Positions 14,883 through 23,270 of a stretch of DNA of 39,743 nt are shown piece after piece (within the stretch, counting starts at the first letter, position 1; every line of letters starts with the position of its first letter). A program made the position numbers and the translations under genes. The DNA is from Spirochaetota bacterium. Its GTDB lineage: Bacteria > Spirochaetota > UBA4802 > UB4802. The notes beneath the pieces are model-generated. The model was given only the letters and a program-made list of their open reading frames with translations. It was not told the origin of the DNA and did no database searches. The DNA is taken from the NCBI GenBank assembly GCA_026414805.1, contig JAOAIH010000007.1:1-39743 (forward strand). The letters run 5' to 3'.

Positions 14883-15950
14883 TTACTCCACATCATCCTT
14901 TAATACAGGCATGTCCTTTGTAATAGTACGCATTACTTTTTTCCCCACTATATCTTCTATATATAATGGCGATAGTCCCACTCCCGGCCGCTTTACAATA
15001 ATATCACTGTATTGAATTTTTGTTCCAGCTGGTATATCACGTGCAGCAAAAATGCTTCGTCGTGCCGAGCGGGCAACCATTGCTTCATCATTGCTATAAT
15101 CAACTGAGCCATCCCCCATCATTTCACATGCTTCAGTAATATCGGCAACATAATCCTTGAATTCTTCCGGTGTTAGCGATACATTCTTGTCTACACAATC
15201 ATGGTCACTTGATAATTTAAAATGCTTTTCAAACACACGTGCACCCAATGCAACAGCCATAATTGAAGCACGATTATCATTTGAATGATCCGAAAATCCT
15301 ACCGGTACGTTGAACAATTGTTGCAACGTGTGTATCCGTGATATATTAACTACACTGTGTGGCACAGGATATAGCGAAACACAGTGCAACAATACAATAT
15401 GACATTTTTCTTTCTGGAACAAGTGTACTGCATGAGCTATCTCATACTGAAATGATATACCGGTTGAAACAATAACAGGCTTGTGTGTGGAGGCAATCTT
15501 TTTCAACAATGGAACATTGGTAATTTCTGAGGATGCTATTTTATACAGCGGCACTTCAAGGCATTCCATCATATCAAAAGAATCATCATCAAAACAAGAT
15601 GCAAAAAACACAACGCCATTGTCAAATGCAACCTGCTGCAATGTTTTGTAATCATCAAACGAAAGCTCAAACTTTTTAAAAAAATGCATGGCCCAATCAT
15701 CGTAATGTGGCTCTTCATTGTTGATCAGTGAGTTTGCATACACCGAATAAAATTTTTCAGCATTAAAGATCTGAAATTTCACAAGGTCAGCACCTGCCTC
15801 TGCTGCTTTTTTAACAAGGTCAATAGCTTCTTCTAATCTGCCATTATGGTTAAGTCCTATTTCGGCAATGAAAACTGGTTGTCCCTTTTGCAATTTATTG
15901 AGATATCGTGCATTATATAAATCCATATTCATACAATAATAACCTTTCAT
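14883..15950 (-). CDS. neuB: NeuB-family sialic/nonulosonic acid synthase
   Basis: This family condenses phosphoenolpyruvate with an N-acetyl hexosamine (ManNAc or a related sugar) to give a nine-carbon acid used in surface glycans. The 355-residue protein has FIAEIGLNHNG near residue 30, the DLVKFQIF block, a TIM barrel to about 285, with the metal-site region GFSDHS and FEKHF, and a C-terminal SAF domain (RSIFAARDIPAGTKI onward). The specific sugar (sialic, legionaminic or pseudaminic) cannot be assigned. The ATG at 15950 has a close AGG; an alternative ATG at 15932 is 18 bases downstream. No cytidylyltransferase or epimerase gene lies nearby. Confidence 0.87.
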   Translation of the reverse strand: MKGYYCMNMDLYNARYLNKLQKGQPVFIAEIGLNHNGRLEEAIDLVKKAAEAGADLVKFQIFNAEKFYSVYANSLINNEEPHYDDWAMHFFKKFELSFDDYKTLQQVAFDNGVVFFASCFDDDSFDMMECLEVPLYKIASSEITNVPLLKKIASTHKPVIVSTGISFQYEIAHAVHLFQKEKCHIVLLHCVSLYPVPHSVVNISRIHTLQQLFNVPVGFSDHSNDNRASIMAVALGARVFEKHFKLSSDHDCVDKNVSLTPEEFKDYVADITEACEMMGDGSVDYSNDEAMVARSARRSIFAARDIPAGTKIQYSDIIVKRPGVGLSPLYIEDIVGKKVMRTITKDMPVLKDDVE

Positions 15951-16300
15951 TACCTGTTTTGCATACTTACATAATATGTTGTTTTACTGCAAATTCTTTA
16001 GCACTTACTTCAGTGATTGGCACAATGTATGCACCATAGTATCAGCATGAGCACACCATATAATGAACCATTTATGGAATTTGCCAAACAACTGTTTATG
16101 TTAGGCAGCATCTCATGCAATCAAAATTCTGCTTGCTCTAAAATGCATGCTCAGAATGCAACATTGCAAAACATGTATGCAGTATCACTATCTCTCACAA
16201 TTGCAAAACAATAGTTGTTTGGCAAGATATTTTTGTTAAATTACATGTAACAGATGTTATAAATGCTCTGCCCCCACTATTAATTCTAATTAAAATTTTA
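15951..16300. other. Intergenic region with a spaced inverted repeat
   Basis: Between divergent neuB and glpK. TTGCCAAACAACT (16081-16093) and its exact reverse complement (16213-16225) flank 119 bp that is rich in ATGCA strings. A 65-codon open frame (16017-16214) starts with TTG, has no ribosome binding site and looks non-coding. The stretch could be a structured RNA, a small non-autonomous element or a relic; I cannot decide. Confidence 0.4.
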
Positions 16301-16330
16301 TTGACAAATAACATTTTAAAAATGTAGCAT
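16301..16330 (+). promoter_or_regulatory. Possible glpK promoter
   Basis: A perfect TTGACA (16301-16306), 18 bp, then TAGCAT (16325-16330). The leader to the glpK ATG is about 115 nt and contains an imperfect dyad TGAAT-N6-ATTCA (16380-16395). Confidence 0.45.
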
Positions 16331-16452
16331 TAGCTTCTATCGCTTCACAATTGTGTTTTCTTTTTGTCAAACATCTCAATGAATACGTACATTCAATCGT
16401 ATAAGATTCATGTATAGTAACTATCTCTTAAAAAAATAAAAGGGGTTATAGT

Positions 16453-17937
16453 ATGGGTAAAAAGTTTCTCATTGCTATTGATTTAGGTACCACCGGCAAC
16501 CGCGTGTTTTGTTTTGATGAACATGGATTGCCAATTTCAAGTAGTTACGCCGAATTTACACAGTATTTCCCCAAACCCGGCTGGGTGGAACATGATGCTA
16601 ATGAGATATGGGAGTCAGTAGTAAAGCTTTTACCTGAAGCAATACAAAAAGGAAATTTAGATCCAAAAGATGCGATAGCTATCGGCATTACCAACCAGAG
16701 AGAAACCTCAGTATTATGGAATGAGGAAACCGGAAAGCCAATTCACAATGCAATCGTGTGGCAATGTCGAAGAACAACTGATATATGCAATCGGCTTAAA
16801 GAAGCTGGTCACCAGCAACTATTTCGTGAAAAGACTGGTCTTGTGATTGATGCGTATTTTTCCGGTACAAAAGTTAAGTGGCTTCTTGATAATGTACCTG
16901 GAGCACGTGACCTTGCTAAAAGCGGTAAATTATTATTTGGGACTATCGATACATGGATTTTATGGAAGTTAACTGGCGGCAAATCACATAAAACCGATTA
17001 TACTAATGCTTCACGCACACTGATGTTTAATATTAAAGAAAAAGTGTGGGACCTGGATATCCTTGAAATACTGAATATACCGCGCACTATTCTACCTGAA
17101 GTACGGGAATCTGCATCATATTTTGGCGAAACATACGGTGTTCCGAGCTTGCCTGATGGTATCACCATAGGTGGCATTGCTGGCGACCAACAGGCAGCTA
17201 TGGTTGGCCAGAACTGTGTGTTTGAAGGAACATCAAAAAATACATACGGTACTGGCTGCTTTATGTTGCTTAATATGGGCAATGAATGGATGCTCTCTCA
17301 GCATGGATTGCTCACTACATTAACATGCGATAATAAGGGGCAGCCTGTGTATGCATTTGAGGGATCAGTATTTATTGGTGGCGCTGTGGTACAGTGGCTT
17401 CGTGATTACATGAAATTCATTGAAAAGAGTTCAGACGCTGAGAAGGTAGCGCTCTCGGTTACAAAAGAGGATGAAGTAGTGGTAGTTCCTGCATTTGTGG
17501 GATTGGGTGCCCCTTACTGGAAGATGGATGCACGTGGAGCAATTTTTGGGCTTACTCGCGATACTACTCCACAGCAGATTGTTCGTGCTGCAGTAAAATC
17601 AATTGCACTACAATCATACGACGTTCTGGAAGCAATGCAAAATGACTCAGGCAAACAAATTCATGAACTGAGGGTTGATGGCGGAGCAACAAGAGATATG
17701 TATTTGATGCAGTATCAGGCTGATATACTCGGTATACCAGTACTATTGCCAGAAGTAACCGAATCAACAGCATTGGGTGCTGCATACTTAGCTGGTATTA
17801 CCGGTAAAGTATATAACACCATTGATGAGGTGGCAAAGTTCAATAAGATTGCAAAACGTTTCAACCCCTCCATGAATGATGCAGCGCGTAAACGCGAAAT
17901 AGCACTGTGGAAAGATGCAGTAAGACGGTTATTATAA
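16453..17937 (+). CDS. glpK: Glycerol kinase
   Basis: It phosphorylates glycerol to sn-glycerol-3-phosphate with ATP in the cytoplasm. The 494-residue protein has the FGGY-kinase hallmarks: phosphate loop DLGTTGNRVFCFD near residue 11 (most relatives have DQGTTSSR), substrate block NQRETSVLWNEETGKPI, VWQCRRT, DYTNASRTLMFNI, GIAGDQQAAMVGQNC, KNTYGTGCFML, and the C-terminal RVDGGATRD-type loop. Length is normal for GlpK. AAAGGGG lies 8-9 nt before the ATG. No glycerol facilitator or glycerol-3-phosphate dehydrogenase gene is adjacent; the next gene is a small MshEN protein 66 nt downstream. Confidence 0.95.
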   Translation: MGKKFLIAIDLGTTGNRVFCFDEHGLPISSSYAEFTQYFPKPGWVEHDANEIWESVVKLLPEAIQKGNLDPKDAIAIGITNQRETSVLWNEETGKPIHNAIVWQCRRTTDICNRLKEAGHQQLFREKTGLVIDAYFSGTKVKWLLDNVPGARDLAKSGKLLFGTIDTWILWKLTGGKSHKTDYTNASRTLMFNIKEKVWDLDILEILNIPRTILPEVRESASYFGETYGVPSLPDGITIGGIAGDQQAAMVGQNCVFEGTSKNTYGTGCFMLLNMGNEWMLSQHGLLTTLTCDNKGQPVYAFEGSVFIGGAVVQWLRDYMKFIEKSSDAEKVALSVTKEDEVVVVPAFVGLGAPYWKMDARGAIFGLTRDTTPQQIVRAAVKSIALQSYDVLEAMQNDSGKQIHELRVDGGATRDMYLMQYQADILGIPVLLPEVTESTALGAAYLAGITGKVYNTIDEVAKFNKIAKRFNPSMNDAARKREIALWKDAVRRLL

Positions 17938-18003
17938 TACTAGACATTTATTACAAGATTTAATATACTATTACTTTTAATCATTCTTTTGCAAGGAGGC
18001 AAT

Positions 18004-18201
18004 ATGGCTAAGCCATTATTAGGAGAATTATTAGTTGAAGATGGTGTGATTACACAAGACCAGTTAAATCAAGCTCTCTCCATCCAAAAGAAAGAAGGTG
18101 GCCTTATTGGCATAATACTCATGAATTTGGGTTTTATTGACGAACCAACGCTGGTTAAATACTTGGCTTTACAGGCTGAACGTGTGATAAAATCCGAATA
18201 A
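18004..18201 (+). CDS. Stand-alone MshEN-domain mini-protein
   Basis: A 65-residue protein consisting of one MshEN (GspE N-terminal) domain and nothing else. Two 24-residue motifs are visible, LLGELLVEDGVITQDQLNQ plus ALSIQ and LIGIILMNLGFIDEPTLVK plus YLALQ, separated by five residues (KKEGG), the spacing known for c-di-GMP-binding MshEN domains. The conserved Arg of the RLG start is Leu in both halves, so binding may be lost or altered. AAGGAGG precedes the ATG at 18004. The gene converges with a hybrid histidine kinase, with only 4 nt between the stop codons. It probably acts as a soluble partner or adaptor. Confidence 0.72.
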   Translation: MAKPLLGELLVEDGVITQDQLNQALSIQKKEGGLIGIILMNLGFIDEPTLVKYLALQAERVIKSE

Positions 18202-18205
18202 GGTT

Positions 18206-19810
18206 TTAATCCTGTAATGTATTATACCTTCGTGCCATTATTTCATTGGTAAGCTTGATAATTGTTTCTATTTTAAAGGGTTTTCTCAACACACCTTCAA
18301 GCCCCATCATCAGCAGTTTGTCAATATCAGGAATTGAATCAACACCGGTAATAAATACAACATCTGTTTTAGGGCTTACCTGATGGATTGATTTAAAAAC
18401 GGCATCACCTTTATATCCAGGCATTAAATAATCTAAAAAAACAATATCAATATCCTCAAAGGTGCATATATCAATTGCTTCCTGTCCATTATCAGTAGTG
18501 AGCACCTGATAGCCCATTCGCTCAAACGCAGATGACAAAAACTGGCGAATTGGCTCCTCATCATCCACTATCAATATCCTTACCTCGCCCAAATACAGCA
18601 TCTCTTTTTCTTCTTTTTTATCAACACTTTCAAATGCAGGGTTAAAACGTTTGAAATACAATGTTACCTCATTACACCTTGACGGGTCATGGCATAACGT
18701 CATATCCCCACCATGACTTTGCATTATGCCATACGCAATTGCTAAATTAATGCCGTTGCCCACACTATCAACCCCATTGCTGCCTTTGGCTTTTTGCTCT
18801 TCACCATTTTCCCAGCAACTGGGAACACCGTCATTCACCAATTTGAGCATAACAGCATCACGGTTAAATGATGTTTCAATGGTGATAGTTCCTTTTTTAT
18901 TTGGCTTGATTGCAGAGCGAGCATGTGTAACCAGGTTAAGTAGCACTTCTTTAATCTGACGGGGATCTACAAATATTTCGGGTATCTTACCTAATTTCAA
19001 CCTGCATTCAATTGATTCTTTTTCCAGTGTAAACCTTTGCAAATCTACTATCTCTTTAATTAAATCATTAAGCGAACAGTACTCAAATGAAATATCTTTA
19101 CCAGTAACAAATACGCTTAACCTGTCAATAAGGGAAGAGCCTCTTGTAGTTTGCTTGTCAATAATTGCTACTGCTTCTTTTACTGATTCATCAATTGCTT
19201 CATTCATAAGTAAAAGCTCAGCATATCCTTTTATGACTGCCAAAATATTATTGAATTCATGAGCAACACCCTGAGCCAGTACCCGTAAACTTGTTATTGT
19301 TTTTTCAAATTCTTCTTCGGCAGTATCTGGTCTAGTCACTTTAAGGTTTGTTTGATAGTACCGTATGGTTCCGGCAATTTTCCCAATGAGGGTAAAAAAT
19401 GGAGCATTGTTCTGCAAATACTGTAGTTCCTCTAAAGGGAAAACTAAGCATACCATGCCAACAACAATATCTGCATGCAAAAGCGGAATAATTACTACAG
19501 AGATATCTGTTTCATCATTCTGGAAAGGTTTAGCAGTAGGTAAAAATAAAACGCTTTTCTTTTTAATTGCTTTTCGTACAACTAACGAAAAGTTATAAAT
19601 TTTGACCACAAGTTCATCAAAATTTTTGCCAGCTTCATGATGCAGTACAAGGCGTTCATCACCAACGAGTGTGTAAACCGACACTGCTATAGGTTTTAGC
19701 TCACTATGCAGCAAATCTACAACATCAGAAAGAAATGTATCGCTGTTTTTTGTGGTATGAGCTGTTTTAAAAATATCAAGCAATATTCCATATTGCTGTT
19801 TGCTTAACAT
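18206..19810 (-). CDS. Hybrid sensor histidine kinase with C-terminal receiver, ATP-binding site degenerate
   Basis: A 534-residue cytoplasmic protein without membrane segments. Residues about 1-155 look like a GAF-type sensor. A HisKA region follows, with a standard H box (GVAHEFNNILAVIKGYAELL; His near 182). The ATPase region (about 250-385) is unusual: the N box reads LNLVTHARSA, with His where the second Asn binds Mg, the G1 region reads NDGVP, and the G2 region reads GNGINLAIAYG. A complete receiver domain follows (about 408-530: ILIVDDEEP, phospho-Asp in VFLDYLMPG near 459, and LRKPF). It may be a weak or inactive kinase whose receiver is phosphorylated by another kinase. No clear Shine-Dalgarno sequence precedes the ATG. 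Confidence 0.85.
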   Translation of the reverse strand: MLSKQQYGILLDIFKTAHTTKNSDTFLSDVVDLLHSELKPIAVSVYTLVGDERLVLHHEAGKNFDELVVKIYNFSLVVRKAIKKKSVLFLPTAKPFQNDETDISVVIIPLLHADIVVGMVCLVFPLEELQYLQNNAPFFTLIGKIAGTIRYYQTNLKVTRPDTAEEEFEKTITSLRVLAQGVAHEFNNILAVIKGYAELLLMNEAIDESVKEAVAIIDKQTTRGSSLIDRLSVFVTGKDISFEYCSLNDLIKEIVDLQRFTLEKESIECRLKLGKIPEIFVDPRQIKEVLLNLVTHARSAIKPNKKGTITIETSFNRDAVMLKLVNDGVPSCWENGEEQKAKGSNGVDSVGNGINLAIAYGIMQSHGGDMTLCHDPSRCNEVTLYFKRFNPAFESVDKKEEKEMLYLGEVRILIVDDEEPIRQFLSSAFERMGYQVLTTDNGQEAIDICTFEDIDIVFLDYLMPGYKGDAVFKSIHQVSPKTDVVFITGVDSIPDIDKLLMMGLEGVLRKPFKIETIIKLTNEIMARRYNTLQD

Positions 19811-19869
19811 ATAAATAAATCCATAGTAGTTTATATCTATTACAGACTATAGCACTAAGGAATATTAAT

Positions 19870-20290
19870 TCAACAAATGTGGATTGTATTATCAGCCTTT
19901 TTGTAAAAAACCTGTCCTACTCTTTTTATATGGTCAAGAACGTCATGGTCTTTTATATAATGTAACAAGTAAATATCAAGAGAATATGGTAATGAGGTTT
20001 TGGCTTATGATCATATCCATCCATATTGCACCATTATCAATTAGCTCCCTTTTAAAGCTTGTCGAGTAGTATCTAGAACTATATAAATGTAAAACACTCT
20101 GTTCTTCAAGAAAATCTTTAAAAACATTCCATGCTAATTCATGTGTATACTCAAATGTCTGTATTAAACCCTGCTCTTCCAGATCCGACAAAGCTCGCTG
20201 ATTATATGTTTTAACAGCATCTTCTAATCTGTGAAAGGCAAGCATAAAATGGTTAAATCGTTAAATCCATCTAACATCCTGATTTTTCAT
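19870..20290 (-). pseudogene. Remnant of an HI0074/HI0073-type (HEPN-like/MNT) gene pair
   Basis: From ATG 20290 the minus strand reads MKNQDVRWI, then TAA, then RFNHFMLAFHRLEDAV and on to FEYTHELAWNVFKDFLEE and GAIWMDMIISQNLI. This is the NTase substrate-binding family (HI0074) with a nonsense codon at position 10. The expected SHTY end is missing. In another frame the sequence continues TSLPYSLDIYLLHYIKDHDV and DHIKRVGQVFYKK, which matches the C-terminal end of the companion minimal nucleotidyltransferase (HI0073), stopping at 19870. An internal deletion has therefore joined the two genes and removed most of the nucleotidyltransferase. The intact 89-codon frame from 20245 is only the middle of this relic. 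Family assignment is from memory of the motifs. Confidence 0.72.
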
Positions 20291-20321
20291 AAAAGCAGTT
20301 ACTATCTAAATGTGCACTGCG

Positions 20322-21365
20322 TTATGATATTTTAATCTCATGCAACCATCCAAATGTGTCGTTTATTTCACCTGTTTGTAATTTTGTTAGGTATTCATAT
20401 AATCGAGTAATGGCAGGACCTGCTTTCTCTTCATCACAGAATGTGAACACCTTATCCCTATAATGAATGCTACACACTGGCGTAATAACAGCTGCAGTAC
20501 CTACTGCACCAACCTCATCAAAGTGTTGCACCTCATCTATCGTTATTGGCCGTTTTTCCACATTCATGCCTAAAAGCGCAGCTATGTCCATGAGGCTTTT
20601 GTTGGTTATACTTGGTAAAATGGAATTTGATTCAGGTGTTAGATAGGTATTCCCTTTTATTGCAATAAAATTTGATGTTCCAAATTCATCAACATATTTC
20701 TTTTCTTTTGGGTCAAGATACAATGGGATAGGGAATCCCATCTTTTTGGCATATTCCCCACCACGCAACCCGGCTGCATAATTGCCACCAACCTTACAAT
20801 CGCCCACCCCGTTAGGAGCAGCCCTATCATATTGTTCAACTACAAGAGCTTTTACCGGTTTAAAGCCCCCCTTGTAATAGGGACCAACAGGAGTAACAAA
20901 TACAATAAATACATATTCATCTGCTGGGCCAAGTCCAACTCTTGCCCCCGCACCATAGATAACCGGACGCACATAAAGACTTGCACCGGTTCCAAATGGC
21001 GGAACATATTTGGCATTTGCTGCTACAACCCGGTCAACTGCATCAATGAACATATCAACTGGCACTTCAGGAATAAAAATCCTTTCACAACTGCGCTGCA
21101 TTCGTTTTGCATTTTCATCGGGTCTGAATGCCACAATTCTGCCATCTGCTGTTTCAAATACTTTTAAACCTTCAAAAGCTTGCTGACCATAATGTAGGCC
21201 TGGTGCAGCTATATGAATTGGTATTGTCTCTTCTGTTGAAAGCTCACCTGCAGACCATTTACCATCTTTATAAAAATATCTGATATTATAGTCTGTTTTG
21301 ATGTATCCAAACGGTAAATTTTGCCAGTCTAAATCACTTTTAACACGTTGTGTTTGCATACCCAT
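20322..21365 (-). CDS. ilvE: Branched-chain amino acid aminotransferase
   Basis: A PLP enzyme of fold type IV that interconverts Leu, Ile and Val with their 2-oxo acids, using glutamate/2-oxoglutarate. The 347-residue length and motifs fit the longer BCAT type: HYGQQAFEGLKVF, RPDENAKRMQRSCERI, GAGARVGLGPADEYVFIVF, the PLP lysine in GDCKVGGNYA, DEFGTSNF, and the phosphate-binding VGAVGTAAVITPV. AAGGG lies 3 nt before the first ATG and about 9 nt before a second ATG two codons later, so the protein may begin at residue 3. No other branched-chain biosynthesis genes are near. Confidence 0.93.
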   Translation of the reverse strand: MGMQTQRVKSDLDWQNLPFGYIKTDYNIRYFYKDGKWSAGELSTEETIPIHIAAPGLHYGQQAFEGLKVFETADGRIVAFRPDENAKRMQRSCERIFIPEVPVDMFIDAVDRVVAANAKYVPPFGTGASLYVRPVIYGAGARVGLGPADEYVFIVFVTPVGPYYKGGFKPVKALVVEQYDRAAPNGVGDCKVGGNYAAGLRGGEYAKKMGFPIPLYLDPKEKKYVDEFGTSNFIAIKGNTYLTPESNSILPSITNKSLMDIAALLGMNVEKRPITIDEVQHFDEVGAVGTAAVITPVCSIHYRDKVFTFCDEEKAGPAITRLYEYLTKLQTGEINDTFGWLHEIKIS

Positions 21366-21383
21366 AAACCCTTATAAAAAAAT

Positions 21384-21411
21384 AAAAACCATCGTTCATT
21401 GTATGGTTTTT
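21384..21411 (-). terminator. AT-rich hairpin upstream of ilvE
   Basis: AAAAACCAT (21384-21392) and ATGGTTTTT (21403-21411) form a 9-bp stem. On the minus strand it is followed by a T-rich run, so it may end transcription of the ABC ATPase unit before ilvE, or act as a leader attenuator. Confidence 0.45.
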
Positions 21412-21499
21412 GCATCATAATTTATTTACAATCATTGTAGCAACATAATTTTATTGTGTCAAATATATTTTATTCATAATGATACTCCTCTCTCATATC

Positions 21500-22252
21500 T
21501 TATATAGTGTCAATTGGGCCTTCACTGTCTCCATCAATGAACTGCTTAGCATAAGGGTTGCTCCTTGAAAAAAATTCTTCATTTTTTAAATCAACAACAA
21601 TTGTTCCATTATGTAGTAAGCCAATTCTGTGAGCAACTTTTTGAGCCACTGCCAGGTCCTGTGTTACCATAATTGAAGTCATCTTAAACTTATTGTGAGT
21701 AGCCACTATTAAATCCGAAATTGAATCGGCAAGAACCGGATCAAGTCCTGCAGTTGGGTCATCATACAATATAATTGATGGTGATAAACAAAGTGCACGC
21801 GCAAGCCCCACTCTCTTTTGCATACCGCCACTAAGCTCTGAAGGCAATTTTTGCTCAGAACCACGCAGACCCACCCATTCAAGAGCTGCCATTACCTTTT
21901 CAGTTACTATCGCCTCATCTTCCTTACGCCGTCTCAATCCAAACGCCACATTATCAAACACATTCATTGAATCAAAAAGGCCACCTTTTTGAAATACATA
22001 CGCCATAGTAATATTGCGATTTATTTTTTCTTCTATGGTAAGCGTAACATACTGCTTTAAGGGAATTCCTGCTATGGCGATAGTTCCTGTAAAATGAAGA
22101 TACAAGCCAGCGATTGTTTTTAGCAACACTGTTTTACCACTGCCGTTTTTGCCAAGAACGACATACATGATACCTTTTGGCACTGAAAGACTTACATCCT
22201 GCAAAACAGCTATAGTATTAAATGTTACACTAACATGTTCTACATTTATCAT
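21500..22252 (-). CDS. ABC transporter ATPase, Mla/Ttg2A-like
   Basis: A 250-residue ABC ATPase resembling MlaF, which powers lipid movement between the membranes together with an MlaE permease and an MCE protein. Walker A is GKNGSGKT (about 34-41), the Q loop AYVFQKGGLFDSMNV, the signature LSGGMQKRVGLARAL, and the Walker B region ILYDDPTAGLDP. The usual catalytic Glu after Walker B is Asp, and the switch His is Gln (MVTQDLAVAQK). Both changes would lower ATP hydrolysis in a normal ABC protein. The start overlaps the rsgA stop by 4 bp (ATGA), so the two genes are translationally coupled. No permease or MCE gene is in the window. Confidence 0.82.
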   Translation of the reverse strand: MINVEHVSVTFNTIAVLQDVSLSVPKGIMYVVLGKNGSGKTVLLKTIAGLYLHFTGTIAIAGIPLKQYVTLTIEEKINRNITMAYVFQKGGLFDSMNVFDNVAFGLRRRKEDEAIVTEKVMAALEWVGLRGSEQKLPSELSGGMQKRVGLARALCLSPSIILYDDPTAGLDPVLADSISDLIVATHNKFKMTSIMVTQDLAVAQKVAHRIGLLHNGTIVVDLKNEEFFSRSNPYAKQFIDGDSEGPIDTI

Positions 22253-23181
22253 GAGTACATCGTTGCGTAATATTCTTTTAATGAATACAGAATATTGAGA
22301 TATGAAATATACCGTTCTTCAAAAATTACACCTTTTGTAACCAAGCGTTTGACCTCACATTCAGGCTCATGGTCATGTGTACATGGTTTAAATCCGCATT
22401 TGTGAGAATATTGCTCAAACTCATAAAAATATTTACTCACCAGATGCGGTTCAATATCCATAATACCAAATTCCCGCAGGCCCGGAGTGTCAATAATGCG
22501 TGTATTTTCATCAGCTATTATCATAGTAACATTGGTAGTGGTATGCTTCCCTTTACCTGTACTTGCGGAAACCTCAGCCACCCTGAGTGATAAATGGGGA
22601 TACATTGCATTCAACAAACTTGTTTTGCCAACCCCTGAATATCCAACAATGACCGAAGTTTTATTATGCAAAACATTTTGAATTTTATCAATATGGTAGC
22701 TAGTTTTAGCACTGGTCATTAGTATACTGACATTAGCATTTTTATAATAGTGAGTGATATAAACAATATCCTCTTTAGTAGCCAGGTCATATTTATTAAT
22801 ACACAAAATCATTGGTATTTTTTGCTGGCCACACCTCACAGCAATTCTATCGGCAAATCTCAAATTTAATTTTGGCTGTGCAAATGACTGCATCACCACC
22901 ACGCAATCGCAATTTGCAGCAATAATATCAATTTTTCTATGCTTGCCCTTTTCCTTCCTGGAAAAATAGTTTTTTCGTGGAATGATATCTTCAATAACTC
23001 CTGTACCGTCAGCTGCTATACTTATCGTTACTTCATCTCCCACTGCAACTGGATTGGAAAATTTTTCATTTTCAGATTCAAATGTTTGCCGTAATTTTCC
23101 TCTCAGTACACAATTAGTGTAACAAGAATCATGATATACCGTATAATAAAGCCCCATTACTTTTGTAACTACACCACGCAT
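22249..23181 (-). CDS. rsgA: Ribosome small-subunit-dependent GTPase A
   Basis: A circularly permuted GTPase that acts in late 30S subunit maturation. The 310-residue protein has an N-terminal OB fold (about 1-70), then the G motifs in permuted order: G4 INKYDLA, G5 SAKT, G1 GYSGVGKTSLLN, G3 DTPGLREFGI, and a C-terminal zinc-binding region with CGFKPCTHDHEPEC. I use the ATG at 23181; a GTG at 23190 is also possible, and neither has a clear Shine-Dalgarno sequence. It precedes and overlaps the ABC ATPase by 4 bp. Confidence 0.93.
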   Translation of the reverse strand: MRGVVTKVMGLYYTVYHDSCYTNCVLRGKLRQTFESENEKFSNPVAVGDEVTISIAADGTGVIEDIIPRKNYFSRKEKGKHRKIDIIAANCDCVVVMQSFAQPKLNLRFADRIAVRCGQQKIPMILCINKYDLATKEDIVYITHYYKNANVSILMTSAKTSYHIDKIQNVLHNKTSVIVGYSGVGKTSLLNAMYPHLSLRVAEVSASTGKGKHTTTNVTMIIADENTRIIDTPGLREFGIMDIEPHLVSKYFYEFEQYSHKCGFKPCTHDHEPECEVKRLVTKGVIFEERYISYLNILYSLKEYYATMYS

Positions 23182-23207
23182 AATGAACACGCCATTATAA
23201 AAATAAA

Positions 23208-23235
23208 ATAGAGCCAGTCTTACAACTGGCTCTAT
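23208..23235 (-). terminator. Intrinsic terminator of the OmpA lipoprotein gene
   Basis: A perfect 11-bp stem, ATAGAGCCAGT (23208-23218) with ACTGGCTCTAT (23225-23235), and a 6-nt loop. On the minus strand TTTTATTTTTA follows. It separates the lipoprotein gene from rsgA. Confidence 0.85.
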
Positions 23236-23270
23236 ATTTATACTCCAACATAATTAAACGTTAATCTGCA

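Noticed and set aside
16017-16214. A 65-codon plus-strand frame before glpK
   Set aside because: TTG start, no ribosome binding site and unusual Met/Cys/Ser-rich composition produced by ATGCA-rich DNA.
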